NCBI GenBank assembly: GCA_963457535.1
Contig: OY734803.1
Location: 2,201,097 to 2,265,096 of the forward strand
DNA: 64,000 bases
From: JAHRAW01 sp028066695
GTDB taxonomy: Bacteria > Pseudomonadota > Gammaproteobacteria > Arenicellales > Poriferihabitantaceae
Reading direction: 5' to 3'
The first letter of the stretch is position 1, and each line of letters opens with the position of its first letter. The notes under the pieces were generated by a model, which searched no databases, had not been told where the DNA came from, and worked only from the letters and a program-made list of their open reading frames with translations. The position numbers and the translations under genes are program-made. Below, one piece after another: positions 1 through 10,254 of the stretch.

Positions 1-538
1 GGCCGGACGGCGCGTCTTCAAAAATCAGCGTTGATGCCGGGTCGGCGCCGATGCGTGCCGCCGCCTCCAAAAAAATGTCCGGCGCCGGCTTGCCGTGCGC
101 GATGTCGTCCCCGCCGACGCGCGCGTCAAACAGCGCGAACCAGTCGGTGTGCCGCGTGATTTTAATTTCAAACAAATCCCAGGCCGAACTGGTGGCGAGC
201 GCGATCGGAATGCGGTGGCGGTGCAGGTGCCGCACCAACTCCTCGGCGCCGGGCATGGCATCGCAGGCGGCGAAAGTTTTTCGCAAAATCACATCGCGCT
301 CGGCCAGATATTCTTCGGCCGAGAGCGGCAACTCCAGTTCGCGCACCAGATAGCGCGCCGAATCCAGCGCGCGCCGCCCGATCATGTTTGCCTTGAGGCG
401 CCAGTCAAAGGTCTTGCCGAAGCGCGCGACCACCGCGTTGGTCGCTTCGGTGTAGACCGGCTCGGTGTCCAGCAGCAGGCCGTCCACATCAAACAGCACA
501 TGCGTAACGCGCGCGCGCGCGGTTGTTTTCCCGTTCAT
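1..538 (-). CDS. HAD-family phosphatase (beta-phosphoglucomutase/GS1-like), 3' end outside window
   Basis: The minus-strand frame starts at ATG 538, directly after the TAA of the upstream flavoprotein gene, and stays open to the window edge (about 179 residues visible). HAD motif I is DVDGLLLDTEP with the two catalytic Asp at residues 17 and 19. Motif II is ATSS, the Lys motif is GKPAPD and motif IV is FEDAPSG. The helical cap lies between motifs I and II, as in class I HAD phosphatases and phosphoglucomutases. These enzymes hydrolyse small cytosolic phosphoesters. The substrate cannot be read from sequence, and the association with the flavoprotein/MttB operon is positional only. Confidence 0.85.
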   Translation of the reverse strand, partial: MNGKTTARARVTHVLFDVDGLLLDTEPVYTEATNAVVARFGKTFDWRLKANMIGRRALDSARYLVRELELPLSAEEYLAERDVILRKTFAACDAMPGAEELVRHLHRHRIPIALATSSAWDLFEIKITRHTDWFALFDARVGGDDIAHGKPAPDIFLEAAARIGADPASTLIFEDAPSG

Positions 539-3022
539 TTATGCGCGCATTTTTTTGCCGGCCGGGTCGTATAACGGCCGCGCGATCAGTTGCGCCGGGT
601 GCTGTTCGCCGAGCATTTCCACCGCAAAACGCGCGCCGTCCTTCGCCAGTTCGGCCGGCACATAGCCGAGCGCGACGCTTTTTTTGCAGTGGTGCGCGTA
701 GCCGCCCGAGGTTACATAGCCGACGCATTCGCCGTTGTGAAAAATCGCCTCGTCTCCGGATGCGTCTATGTCTTCGGTCTCCACGACCATCGCGGCGAGT
801 TTTTTCGCGCGCGCGCCGCCGCCTTTCTTTTGTTTGTTGTCTTTTTCAGAAAGCGCGGCTTCGCGGCCGATGAAATCGCCCTTGCCGAAATCCATGAACG
901 CATCCAGCCCGGCTTCGGCGGCGGTGCAGTCCGGGCGGTAGTCCAGCGACCACACCCCCCAGTTTTTTTCCAGGCGCAGCGACATCAGCGCGCGCGCGCC
1001 ATACCAGCGCAGCCCGAGGTCTTCGCCGGCGTTTTCAATTTCCTCAAAGAGTTTTAACTGGTAGGGCGGCGCGCAGTAGATTTCATAGCCGAGTTCGCCG
1101 GAGAACGAGACGCGCGCCAGCAGCGCCGGCACGCCGCCGGCCGCGGTGCGGCGCACATCGCGAAAGCGCAGCGCAGCGCCGGCGTCTCCGCGCGTGATGC
1201 GCGACAGCAATTCGCGCGCCTGCGGGCCGGCGATGGCGATGCCGTGGTAGTCGTCGGAAGCGTTGCGGTAGCGCACTTCGCCGCCCCCGTTTTTGTGTTT
1301 GTGTTTGTTTTCCTCCTCGTGTTCGCGCAGGAGCAGTTCAAACCACCTGCGGTGCATTTCCTGCGCGGCGCCGGAGCCGATCAGCAAAAACGATTCTTCG
1401 TCCAAGCATGCGACCGTCAAGTCGCCGCACAGACGCCCACTCGCGCGCAGCATCGGCGTCAGCGCGAGGCGGCCCGGCCGCGGGAGTTTCGCCGCGAGCA
1501 ACTTATCCAAAAACGCGCGCGCGCCGCGCCCGCGAAATTCGTGCTGCGCGAAGTTGGCGATTTCCACCGCGCCGACGCGCTCGCGCACCGCGCGCACTTC
1601 TTCGGCGACGAACGGAAACGCGTTTGACCTGCGCAGGGTCGGCGTTTCATGCGCGTTTTCCTTTGAGTCGGCGAACCACAGCGCGTGTTCCAATCCGAAA
1701 CTCGCGCCCATCACCGCGCCGCGCGCGAGCAGGCGGTCGTAAAGCGCGGTGGTCTTGCGGCGGCGGCCGCGCGGCAATTCCTCGTTCGGATAACTGATCA
1801 GAAAACGGCGCGTGTAATTTTCGGCGGCCTTGACCGCGCCGTATTCGTGCGTGGCGAATTCGCCGAAGCGCGCGATGTCCATCGCCCAGACATCCACCGC
1901 CGGCTCGCCCTCGGCCATCCATTCGGCGATGCACAGGCCGACGCCGCCGGCCTGGCAAAAGCCGGCCATCACGCCGACCGCGGCCCAGTAATTTTGCATG
2001 CCCGGCACCGGCCCAATCATCGGATTGCCGTCCGGCCCGAAACTGAAGGGCCCGTTCACCACGTTTTTGATGCCGGCGCGCCCGAGCGCGGGAATGCGCG
2101 CAAACGCGATTTCCAACCGCTCGCTGACGCGCGCCAGATCCGGTTCAAGAAGTTCATGCCCGAAATCCGGCGGCGTGCCGCCGAGCATCCACGGCGTCGC
2201 TTTTGGCTCATATGTGCCGAGCAGCAGGCCCTGGTGTTCCTGGCGGAAATACAAATTGGATTCGTAATCAATGCCGCAGGGCAGTTCGCGCCCGGCCGCC
2301 TGCACTTCCGGAATTGTCTCGGTGATCAGGTAATGATGCTCCATCGGCTGCACCGGCAAATTCACCCCGGAAAGATGCCCGACCTCGCGCGCCCACAGCC
2401 CGGCCGCGTTGACCAGCATTTCCGCATGCAACTCGCCACGCGGCGTGTGCACCTCCCAACTTCCGTCAGCGCGCTGCGCGGTTGCGGTCACCGGCGTGTT
2501 GCAGTGCCAACTCGCGCCGAGCGCCTTCGCCGCTTTCGCGTAGGCGTGGGTAACGCCGGACGGATCTATGTGTCCGTCCAGCGGGTCGTAGAGCGCGCCG
2601 AGATAATGCTTCGGCTCTATCAGCGGATGCATGCGCGCCACTTCCTCCAGCGAAACGAACTCCTGGTCCAGCCCGAGGTAGCGCGCCTTGGAGCGCTCCT
2701 GCTTGAGATAGTCCAGCCGCGCCGGCGAAGAGGCGAGATAAAACCCGCCGGTCTGGTGATGCCCGACCGACTGCCCGGAAAGCTTTTCCAGTTCCGGATA
2801 CAGGTTGATGGTGTAGCCCTGCAGTTTGGAAATGTTCGGGTCGGAACTGATGGTGTGAATCTGCCCGGCCGCATGCCAAGACGACCCGGAAGTCAATTCG
2901 GCGCGCTCCAGCAGCACCACATCCTTCCAGCCCTTTCTTGCAAGGTGAAAGAGAATGCTGCAACCGACCACGCCGCCGCCGATGATGACGACGCGGGCGT
3001 GGGAGGGGAGGGGGTCGGGCAT
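539..3022 (-). CDS. FAD-dependent dimethylglycine/sarcosine dehydrogenase-type oxidoreductase with GcvT domain
   Basis: 827 residues. The N-terminal Rossmann FAD motif is GGGVVG (residues 15-20). SSWHAAG follows with His50 at the position that carries covalent FAD in dimethylglycine and sarcosine dehydrogenases. The DAO-type FAD half runs to about residue 400. The C-terminal half is an aminomethyltransferase (GcvT-like) fold, which in this family passes the oxidised methyl group to tetrahydrofolate as methylene-THF. Two Lys/Gly-rich low-complexity insertions (near residues 575 and 745) are unusual. It lies downstream of an MttB-family methyltransferase on the same strand, which fits betaine to dimethylglycine to sarcosine conversion. 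Dimethylglycine versus sarcosine preference is not decidable from sequence. Confidence 0.82.
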   Translation of the reverse strand: MPDPLPSHARVVIIGGGVVGCSILFHLARKGWKDVVLLERAELTSGSSWHAAGQIHTISSDPNISKLQGYTINLYPELEKLSGQSVGHHQTGGFYLASSPARLDYLKQERSKARYLGLDQEFVSLEEVARMHPLIEPKHYLGALYDPLDGHIDPSGVTHAYAKAAKALGASWHCNTPVTATAQRADGSWEVHTPRGELHAEMLVNAAGLWAREVGHLSGVNLPVQPMEHHYLITETIPEVQAAGRELPCGIDYESNLYFRQEHQGLLLGTYEPKATPWMLGGTPPDFGHELLEPDLARVSERLEIAFARIPALGRAGIKNVVNGPFSFGPDGNPMIGPVPGMQNYWAAVGVMAGFCQAGGVGLCIAEWMAEGEPAVDVWAMDIARFGEFATHEYGAVKAAENYTRRFLISYPNEELPRGRRRKTTALYDRLLARGAVMGASFGLEHALWFADSKENAHETPTLRRSNAFPFVAEEVRAVRERVGAVEIANFAQHEFRGRGARAFLDKLLAAKLPRPGRLALTPMLRASGRLCGDLTVACLDEESFLLIGSGAAQEMHRRWFELLLREHEEENKHKHKNGGGEVRYRNASDDYHGIAIAGPQARELLSRITRGDAGAALRFRDVRRTAAGGVPALLARVSFSGELGYEIYCAPPYQLKLFEEIENAGEDLGLRWYGARALMSLRLEKNWGVWSLDYRPDCTAAEAGLDAFMDFGKGDFIGREAALSEKDNKQKKGGGARAKKLAAMVVETEDIDASGDEAIFHNGECVGYVTSGGYAHHCKKSVALGYVPAELAKDGARFAVEMLGEQHPAQLIARPLYDPAGKKMRA

Positions 3023-3095
3023 GGTGAATTCGCGTTAAATTTTTTCGGGCGCGCGCGCCGCCGGGAATTGTAGCGGGCGGCGGCGCATCATGCCG

Positions 3096-4661
3096 CTAAT
3101 ACCACCGGTCTTCCCGCCCGGCCTTGGTGCGCGCCACATATTCGCGCAGCGCCTCGTCGGCGGCTTGGTCCAGCGGCGGCGGCTCGTATTCGCGCAATTG
3201 TCGCTTCCAAATCTCGCAGGCGCGCTGTTCGTCGTTGTGCTCGCCTTCCTCCAGCCACTGCTCATAGGATTTGCTGTCGGCGACGGTGGATTCATAAAAG
3301 GCCGTAGTGTAGTTGTGCAGCGTGTGCGCGGCGCCGAGGAAGTGCTGGCCGTGCTCCATTTCGCGGTAGGCGTCCAACGCGAAGGCGTTTTCGTCCAGCG
3401 CCAAACCCTGAAACATTTTCACCATCATTCCGCAGCGGTCGGCGTCCTGAATGAATTTTTCGTAGCCCATGGTCAGGCCGCCCTCCAGCCAGCCGGCGGC
3501 ATGCAGCACGAAGTTTGCGCCGGACAGCAGCGCCGGCAAAAGCGATTGCGCGCTTTCCTGCGCCGATTGCGCGTCTCCGGTTTTTGCCGAGGTGAGCGCG
3601 CCGCCGCAGCGCAGCGGAATGCCGGCGCGGCGCGCCAATTGGCCGACCGTCATGTAGGCGAGCATGACTTCGGGCTGGCCAAAAGTCGGCGCGCCGGAGC
3701 GCAGCGACATCGTGGTGAAAAAGTTTCCGTAAATCACGGGCGCGCCGGGGCGCGCCAATTGCGTGAGGGCGACGCCGACCATCGCTTCGGCATGCGCCTG
3801 CGCAATGGACGCGGCCGGCGTAACCGGCCCCATCGCGCCGCCGAGAATGAAAGGCGAGATGACCACGCCCTGTCCGGCCTCGGCGTAGGCGCGCATGACC
3901 TGCGTGACCATGCCGTCATACACCAGCGGCGAATTGACATTGACATTGCCGAGAATCACGCAGTCGCGCTCCAGCGCGTCGGCGCCGAACAAAATGCGGC
4001 ACATTTCTATGGATTCGCGCGCGCGCTCGGCGGTGGTGACCGAGCCGAGAAACGGCTTGTCCGACCAGCGCATATGCGCATAGACCATGTCCAGGTGGCG
4101 CTGGTTGACGGCGATGTCGCACGGCTCGCAAATGGTGCCGCCGGAATAGTGAATGTGCGGGCTGAGGTAGGCGAGTTTGATCAGGTTGCGGAAATCCTCC
4201 AGCGTGCCGTAGCGGCGGCCGCGCTCCAAGTCGCGCACGAACGGCGGCCCGTAGGCCGGCGCCAGCGCGGTGTGCGCGCCGCCGATGCGCACCGAGCGCG
4301 CCGGGTTGCGCGCGACATGGGTGAATTCGGCCGGCGTGTTTTGCCGCACGATGTGCCCGACCAGGCCCGGCTCAAATTTCAGCCGCGCGCCGTCGCGCTC
4401 GGCGCCGGCCTGCTCAAACAGCCGCAGCGCCTCTTCGTCTCCGCGGATTTCAATGCCAAATTCGCGCAGGATCAGGTCGGCGTGCTCCTCAATGCGCGCG
4501 ATGCCCTCCTCGTCCAGCATGTCGTAGGGCGGCAACGCGCGCGTGATGTAGGGCGCGGCGGCCGGGGGCGGCTGGGACGCCTGATTTTCCCGGAATGAGC
4601 GGGCGCGGCCGCGGCGTTTTTTGCGCGCGGCGGGCGGGGCGGGCTGGTCTGGGGTATTCAT
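3096..4661 (-). CDS. MttB-family (trimethylamine/glycine betaine-type) methyltransferase
   Basis: 521 residues from ATG 4661; a TTG three bases upstream is in frame but less likely. The first 45 residues are a basic/Pro tail. From about residue 50 the protein matches the trimethylamine methyltransferase family TIM barrel, with conserved stretches such as SGGTICEPCD and GGAMGPVTPAAS. No in-frame amber codon is present, so this is a non-pyrrolysine member. Characterised members of that branch include glycine betaine:corrinoid methyltransferases and other quaternary-amine demethylases. No corrinoid protein gene is adjacent, so the methyl acceptor is unknown. The next genes on the same strand are the dimethylglycine-dehydrogenase-like protein and a HAD phosphatase, consistent with a methylated-amine operon. 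Confidence 0.8.
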   Translation of the reverse strand: MNTPDQPAPPAARKKRRGRARSFRENQASQPPPAAAPYITRALPPYDMLDEEGIARIEEHADLILREFGIEIRGDEEALRLFEQAGAERDGARLKFEPGLVGHIVRQNTPAEFTHVARNPARSVRIGGAHTALAPAYGPPFVRDLERGRRYGTLEDFRNLIKLAYLSPHIHYSGGTICEPCDIAVNQRHLDMVYAHMRWSDKPFLGSVTTAERARESIEMCRILFGADALERDCVILGNVNVNSPLVYDGMVTQVMRAYAEAGQGVVISPFILGGAMGPVTPAASIAQAHAEAMVGVALTQLARPGAPVIYGNFFTTMSLRSGAPTFGQPEVMLAYMTVGQLARRAGIPLRCGGALTSAKTGDAQSAQESAQSLLPALLSGANFVLHAAGWLEGGLTMGYEKFIQDADRCGMMVKMFQGLALDENAFALDAYREMEHGQHFLGAAHTLHNYTTAFYESTVADSKSYEQWLEEGEHNDEQRACEIWKRQLREYEPPPLDQAADEALREYVARTKAGREDRWY

Positions 4662-4684
4662 CAAATGGGGCGGGTCGGGCGCAA

Positions 4685-4710
4685 ATTATAAACTGCGGTT
4701 ATGGTATGCT
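4685..4710. promoter_or_regulatory. Divergent promoter region, MttB operon / iscA
   Basis: The 88 bp between the two divergent starts holds a minus-strand TATAAT (4685-4690) pointing at the MttB-family gene and a plus-strand TATGCT (4705-4710) about 40 bp before the iscA start. No convincing -35 boxes are visible for either. Confidence 0.4.
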
Positions 4711-4749
4711 AGGCGCTCCATCGGCAACCGCAACTCCGCCATTTCCACC

Positions 4750-5079
4750 ATGTCCGTTACCCTGACCAAATCCGCCGCCGCGCGCGTCAAATCCCACCTC
4801 GCCTCGCGCCCGCCGGGCCTGCATGGGCTGCGCCTCAGCGTCAAAAACTCCGGCTGCTCGGGGCTGGCATACACGCTCGACTACGTCGAATCGGTCGGCC
4901 CCGGCGACCGCGTGTTTGAAAGCCGCGGCGTCAAGGTCATTGTGGATGGCGAGCATCTGCGCTTTGTCGACGGCACCGAAATTGACTATGTGGAGGAAGG
5001 CCTGTCGGCCGCCTTCCATTTCAAAAACCCCAATGTGACCGAGCAGTGCGGCTGTGGAGAAAGTTTCACGGTCAACTAG
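4750..5079 (+). CDS. iscA: IscA/SufA-type iron-sulfur cluster assembly protein
   Basis: 109 residues from ATG 4750. A longer open frame from 4621 runs back into the neighbouring gene, but similarity begins at MSVTLTKSAAARV. The A-type carrier Cys triad is present: C36 in SGCSG, and C100 and C102 in the terminal CGCGESF. GLAYTLDYV and the GTEIDYV segment are family hallmarks. These proteins carry Fe or Fe-S clusters to apo-proteins. The gene stands apart from any isc or suf cluster and overlaps the start of mtaB, a radical-SAM Fe-S enzyme that would need such clusters. IscA versus SufA cannot be separated with certainty. Confidence 0.85.
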   Translation: MSVTLTKSAAARVKSHLASRPPGLHGLRLSVKNSGCSGLAYTLDYVESVGPGDRVFESRGVKVIVDGEHLRFVDGTEIDYVEEGLSAAFHFKNPNVTEQCGCGESFTVN

Positions 5080-6451
5080 CGCGCGCCGCAGCGGCATTTC
5101 GTCCGGCGCGCATTCCGGCGGCACTTTCTCGATCGCGACTCTCGGCTGCAAAGTCAACGCGTTTGAGTCGGAGCAACTCGCCCAGCAGTTTCGCGCGCGC
5201 GGCCGCCGCGCCGCGGCCGATGGGCGCGCCGATGTGTGCGTCATCAATACCTGCAGCGTAACCGCCGAGGCCGATCGGCAGGCGCGCCAGTTGGTGCGCC
5301 GCGCGGTGCGGCAAAACCCCGGCGCGCGCGTGGTGGTGACCGGCTGCTACGCGCACCTCGCGCCGCGCGCATGCGCGGAAATTCCGGGCGTGGATTTGGT
5401 GGTCGGCAACCGCGGCAAGGCGAACATTCCGCGATTGCTGGAGCAATTGGAAGAGGGCGGCATTTCGCCGGGCGCAGTCGCCGAAGAAGAGGATGCGGCG
5501 CCGCCGCCCGCGCCGCAAACGCTGAGCGGTTTCGGTTCGCGCGCGCGCGCCTACCTGCAAATCCAGCAAGGCTGCGACCGCGGCTGCACTTTTTGCGTCA
5601 TTCACAAAGCGCGCGGCCCCAGTTATTCCTTTCCGGCAAAACTGGTGCGCGAACAGGCCGAGCGGCTGATTCGGCGCGGACACCGGGAATTGGTGCTGTG
5701 CGGCGTGGACATCGGCGCCTACGGCGAAGATTTCGCCGGCGGCGGGCGCGACCACTTGGCGGAATTGCTGAAACAACTGGCCGCGCTTGACGACGACTTT
5801 CGGCTGCGCATCAGTTCCATAGACCCGGCGCATCTCAGCGACCGCCTGGTGCAAACCCTCGCCGCCGAGCCGCGCATCTGCCCGCAACTCCACCTCTCGC
5901 TGCAAAGCGCCAACACGCTGATTCTGAAGCGCATGAAACGCCGCGCGACGCGCGAGATGGTGTATGCGCGCGTGGCGAAACTGCGCGAGGCGCTGCCGGA
6001 ATTGGTGCTCGGCGCCGACATTTTGGTCGGCTTTCCGACCGAGAGCGACGCGCATTTCCGGCAGACGCTGGACGCGGTCGGCGAATTGGAAATCGCCTAT
6101 CCGCATGTGTTCGCCTATTCGCCGCGCGCCGGCACCCCGGCTGCGCGGATTCCGGCGCAGGTGCCCGCGCCCGAGCGCAAACGGCGCGCCGCGCTGGTGC
6201 GCGCGCGCGGCCGGGCGGTGTGGCGCGCGGTCGCCGCGCGGCAATTGGGCGCGCGGCTGCGCGTGCTGGTGGAATCGCGCGCGCGCCTGCCGGCCGGCTT
6301 CGCCTATGCGCGCGCCGCCAACTATTTCCCGGTGGTATTTCCCTCGGCGCAGGGCCCCGCGGCGCGCAGCGGCGACTGGGCCGAGGTGGTGGTGCGCGCG
6401 ATTGACGCAGGAAGCGCCGGCGACGCGCTGCTTGCCCGCCGCGCCGTCTAG
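5054..6451 (+). CDS. mtaB: tRNA t6A37 methylthiotransferase MtaB
   Basis: 465 residues from GTG 5054, overlapping the iscA end by 26 bp; a slightly later start is possible because similarity begins near ATLGCKVNAFES. The UPF0004 N-terminal domain has cysteines at TLGCK, INTCSV and GCYA for the auxiliary cluster. The radical-SAM motif is GCDRGCTFC (CxxxCxxC). A TRAM-like C-terminal region follows. MtaB adds the methylthio group to threonylcarbamoyladenosine-37 of ANN-decoding tRNAs. Order of domains and length fit the MtaB branch better than MiaB or RimO. Strand and overlap suggest co-transcription with iscA. Confidence 0.88.
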   Translation: MEKVSRSTSARRSGISSGAHSGGTFSIATLGCKVNAFESEQLAQQFRARGRRAAADGRADVCVINTCSVTAEADRQARQLVRRAVRQNPGARVVVTGCYAHLAPRACAEIPGVDLVVGNRGKANIPRLLEQLEEGGISPGAVAEEEDAAPPPAPQTLSGFGSRARAYLQIQQGCDRGCTFCVIHKARGPSYSFPAKLVREQAERLIRRGHRELVLCGVDIGAYGEDFAGGGRDHLAELLKQLAALDDDFRLRISSIDPAHLSDRLVQTLAAEPRICPQLHLSLQSANTLILKRMKRRATREMVYARVAKLREALPELVLGADILVGFPTESDAHFRQTLDAVGELEIAYPHVFAYSPRAGTPAARIPAQVPAPERKRRAALVRARGRAVWRAVAARQLGARLRVLVESRARLPAGFAYARAANYFPVVFPSAQGPAARSGDWAEVVVRAIDAGSAGDALLARRAV

Positions 6452-6522
6452 CGGCTACAATACGCCCGGCGGGGCTCCGATGCTCCAAATCCCGCCATTT
6501 CTCCCATTTCCATGCACATATC

Positions 6523-6950
6523 ATGAGCATAGAACGCACTCTCTCCATCATCAAGCCGGACGCAGTCGGGCGCAACCTCATCGGCGCGATTACCGGTCGT
6601 TTTGAGGAGGCCGGCCTGCGCGTGGTCGCCGCGCGCATGCTGCGCCTGAGCCGCGCGCGCGCCGAGCAGTTTTACGCGGTGCACAAAGAGCGGCCGTTTT
6701 ACTCCAGCCTGGTCAAGTTCATGACTTCGGGCGCGGTCATGGTGCAGGTGCTGGAAGGCGAGGGCGCCATCGCGCGCAACCGCGAATTGATGGGCGCGAC
6801 CAATCCGGCCGAGGCCGCGTCCGGCACCATCCGCGCCGACTACGCCTCCGGCGTTGAACAAAACGCGGTGCACGGCTCGGACGCGCCCGAGACCGCGGCC
6901 GACGAGATCGCGTTTTTCTTCGGCGAAGAAGACCTGCGCGCGCGCGCCGA

Positions 6951-6954
<4 letters not shown>
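6523..6954 (+). CDS. ndk: Nucleoside diphosphate kinase
   Basis: 143 residues, the normal bacterial length. The Lys of IIKPDAV near the N terminus, the nucleotide-binding Arg in GATNPAEA context and the phospho-accepting His (about 118) in NAVHGSD are all present. It transfers gamma-phosphate between nucleoside triphosphates and diphosphates in the cytosol. Its stop overlaps the rlmN start (ATGA), and it heads the ndk-rlmN-rodZ-hisS-yfgM-bamB-der series found in gammaproteobacteria. Confidence 0.97.
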
Positions 6955-8056
<1,102 letters not shown>

Positions 8057-8060
<4 letters not shown>

Positions 8061-8992
8061 AGTTCCCCCGCTCGGCCGCTCTGCACCGCCTGCGCCGCGC
8101 GCGCGCCGCCGCGCGCCGCATCGCCTCGGAGCGCGCCACGCCCGGCGTGGTGCTGCGCCGCGCGCGCGAGCGGCAGTCCATGACCCTGGCGGCCGCGGCC
8201 GAGGCGCTGCGCCTGCCGCAGATCACCGTCGCCGCGATTGAGCGCGATGACTACACGGCGCTGCCGGGCCCGTCCTATGCGCTGAGTTACTGGCGCAATT
8301 ACGCGCTGCTGCTCGGCGTTGACATTGAACCGTCCATCGCCGAGCACAAGCGCGCGCTGCTGCTCGGCGGCGTGGTCGCGCGCGAGGCCGGCGTGTCGGC
8401 GAGCGCGCTGGCGCGGCGCGGGCTGACTGCGGGATTCGCGCTGCTGTCGGGGCTGCTGTTGCTGGCGCTGTGGCACGGGCAGCGGCCGCCGTCGCCGTCT
8501 CCGTCGGACTTTTCCGAGCCGTTCTTGTTGCCGCCGTCCGCGGAGGTCGCCGAGCGCGCCGGCGCATCCGAGCCGGCCGACCGCTCTTCATTGCGCTTCG
8601 CGCTGCCGGAGGCGATTTTCCCGGCGGGTGTGGAACCGGTTTGGCGCGGCGAAGGCGCGCCGGTTGCATTGCCGCCCGCGAATCTCAGCGCCGCGCCGCC
8701 GCCCGCGCCGGAGACGAGCGCGCCGCAGTCGCCGCTGTCCGACGACTCGGAAAACGAAATCACCCTGATCGTGGAACAGGATTCCTGGATTGAAGTGCGC
8801 GACGCAAACGACGCGCAACTGGTCAACCGCATGGCAAACCGCGGCCAGCGCCTGCTGCTGCGGGGCGCGCCGCCGTTTTCCATTTACATCGGCAACGCCG
8901 GCGGAGTCGCGATTGAATACCAGGGGCGGCCGGTGCGCTTTGTCGCGGACAAAGACGGCTTGTTCGCGCGCTTTAATGTCGGCCCGCGATGA
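8057..8992 (+). CDS. rodZ: Cytoskeletal protein RodZ-like
   Basis: 311 residues. A Cro-type helix-turn-helix (residues 30-95, with the LRRARERQSMTLAAAAEAL stretch and ALSYWRNYALLL) precedes one transmembrane segment at about 120-140 (GFALLSGLLLLALW). A Pro/Ser/Ala-rich periplasmic linker leads to a C-terminal DUF4115 beta domain (VEQDSWIEVRDAN). This is the RodZ architecture, which links MreB to the membrane in cell-shape control. It overlaps rlmN and hisS at ATGA junctions. In many gammaproteobacteria ispG lies between rodZ and hisS; it is not here. Confidence 0.9.
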
Positions 8993-10248
8993 CCGCGCAA
9001 AAACTGCAAGCAGTGCGCGGCATGAACGACGTGCTGCCGCAGGACAGCGGCGCCTGGCAGCGCGTTGAGACGGCGCTGCGCGAAGTCGCGCGCGCTTACG
9101 GCTACCGCGAAATCCGCACGCCGCTGGTGGAACGCGCCGAACTGTTTACGCAGTCCATCGGCGGCGCCACCGACATCGTGGAAAAAGAAATGTATGTGTT
9201 CGGCGCCGCCGATGAGCGCCTCGCGCTACGCCCGGAAGCGACCGCCAGCACCGTGCGCGCCTGCAACCAGCACGGCCTGCTGCACAACCGCCAGCAGCGG
9301 CTGTGGTATTTGGGCGCGATGTTTCGCCGCGAACGGCCGCAAAAGGGGCGCTACCGGCAGTTCCACCAATTCGGCGTGGAAGCCTTCGGCTGGCCCGGCC
9401 CCGATATTGACGCCGAAGTCATTCGCCTCGGCGCGCGCGTCTGGGAGCGCCTGCAAATCGGCGGCCTGCGGCTGCAACTCAACACCCTCGGCTCGCCGCA
9501 GACGCGGCGCGCCTACCGCGAGGCGCTGCGCGAATATTTTTCCGGGCAGCGCGCGCATCTGGACGCCGACAGCGTCCGCCGCCTGGAGAGCAACCCGCTT
9601 CGCATTCTCGACAGCAAGGTTGACGCCACCGTGGAAATCGCGGCCGGCGCGCCCGACATCACCGGGTTTCTGGACGCCGATGCGCGCGCGCACTTTGACG
9701 GCTTGTGCGATTCGCTGCGGCGTTTCGGCCTGAAGTTTGAAATCAATCCGCGCCTGGTGCGCGGGCTGGACTATTACACCGGCGCGGTGTTTGAGTGGCT
9801 CGCCGACGACGGACTCGGCGCGCAGAACGCGGTCTGCGCCGGCGGGCGCTATGACCAGTTGGTGGAACAGCGCGGCGGGCGGCCGACGCCGGCGGTCGGT
9901 TTCGCGATGGGCGTGGAGCGGCTGGTGGAACTGGCCGAGCGCGCCGCGCCCGAAGCGCCGGCGCCGACCGACATTTATGTTCTGTCGGCCGACGAAGACG
10001 GCGGCGAGGCCGCGGACATTTCCGAATCGCTGCGCCGCGCCGGCTTCGCCGTGACCACGCATTGCGGCGGCGGGCAATTGAAGCGGCAGATGAAGCGCGC
10101 CGACCAGAGCGGCGCGCGCCTCGCGGTCATCGCCGGGCTGGAAGGCGCCGGCACCGCGCGCATCAAACCGCTGCGCAGCGGCGGCGAGCAAGTGCGGCTC
10201 GGCGTGGATGCGCTGGTGGATTGGTGCCGCGACCACATTTCCGCATAA
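8989..10248 (+). CDS. hisS: Histidine--tRNA ligase
   Basis: 419 residues. Class II motif 1 falls around residues 45-75, motif 2 is YLGAMFRRERPQKGRYRQFHQF and the histidine motifs are LVRGLDYYTGAVFEW and AGGRYDQL. Motif 3 is GFAMGVERL. The C-terminal anticodon-binding domain follows from about 325. It charges tRNA-His. The start overlaps the rodZ stop. Confidence 0.97.
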   Translation: MTAQKLQAVRGMNDVLPQDSGAWQRVETALREVARAYGYREIRTPLVERAELFTQSIGGATDIVEKEMYVFGAADERLALRPEATASTVRACNQHGLLHNRQQRLWYLGAMFRRERPQKGRYRQFHQFGVEAFGWPGPDIDAEVIRLGARVWERLQIGGLRLQLNTLGSPQTRRAYREALREYFSGQRAHLDADSVRRLESNPLRILDSKVDATVEIAAGAPDITGFLDADARAHFDGLCDSLRRFGLKFEINPRLVRGLDYYTGAVFEWLADDGLGAQNAVCAGGRYDQLVEQRGGRPTPAVGFAMGVERLVELAERAAPEAPAPTDIYVLSADEDGGEAADISESLRRAGFAVTTHCGGGQLKRQMKRADQSGARLAVIAGLEGAGTARIKPLRSGGEQVRLGVDALVDWCRDHISA

Positions 10249-10254
10249 CGAAAA

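Noticed and set aside
1685..3073. Plus-strand open frame of 462 codons over the dimethylglycine dehydrogenase-like gene
   Set aside because: The minus-strand protein has covalent-FAD and GcvT motifs. The plus-strand product is Arg/His-rich noise.
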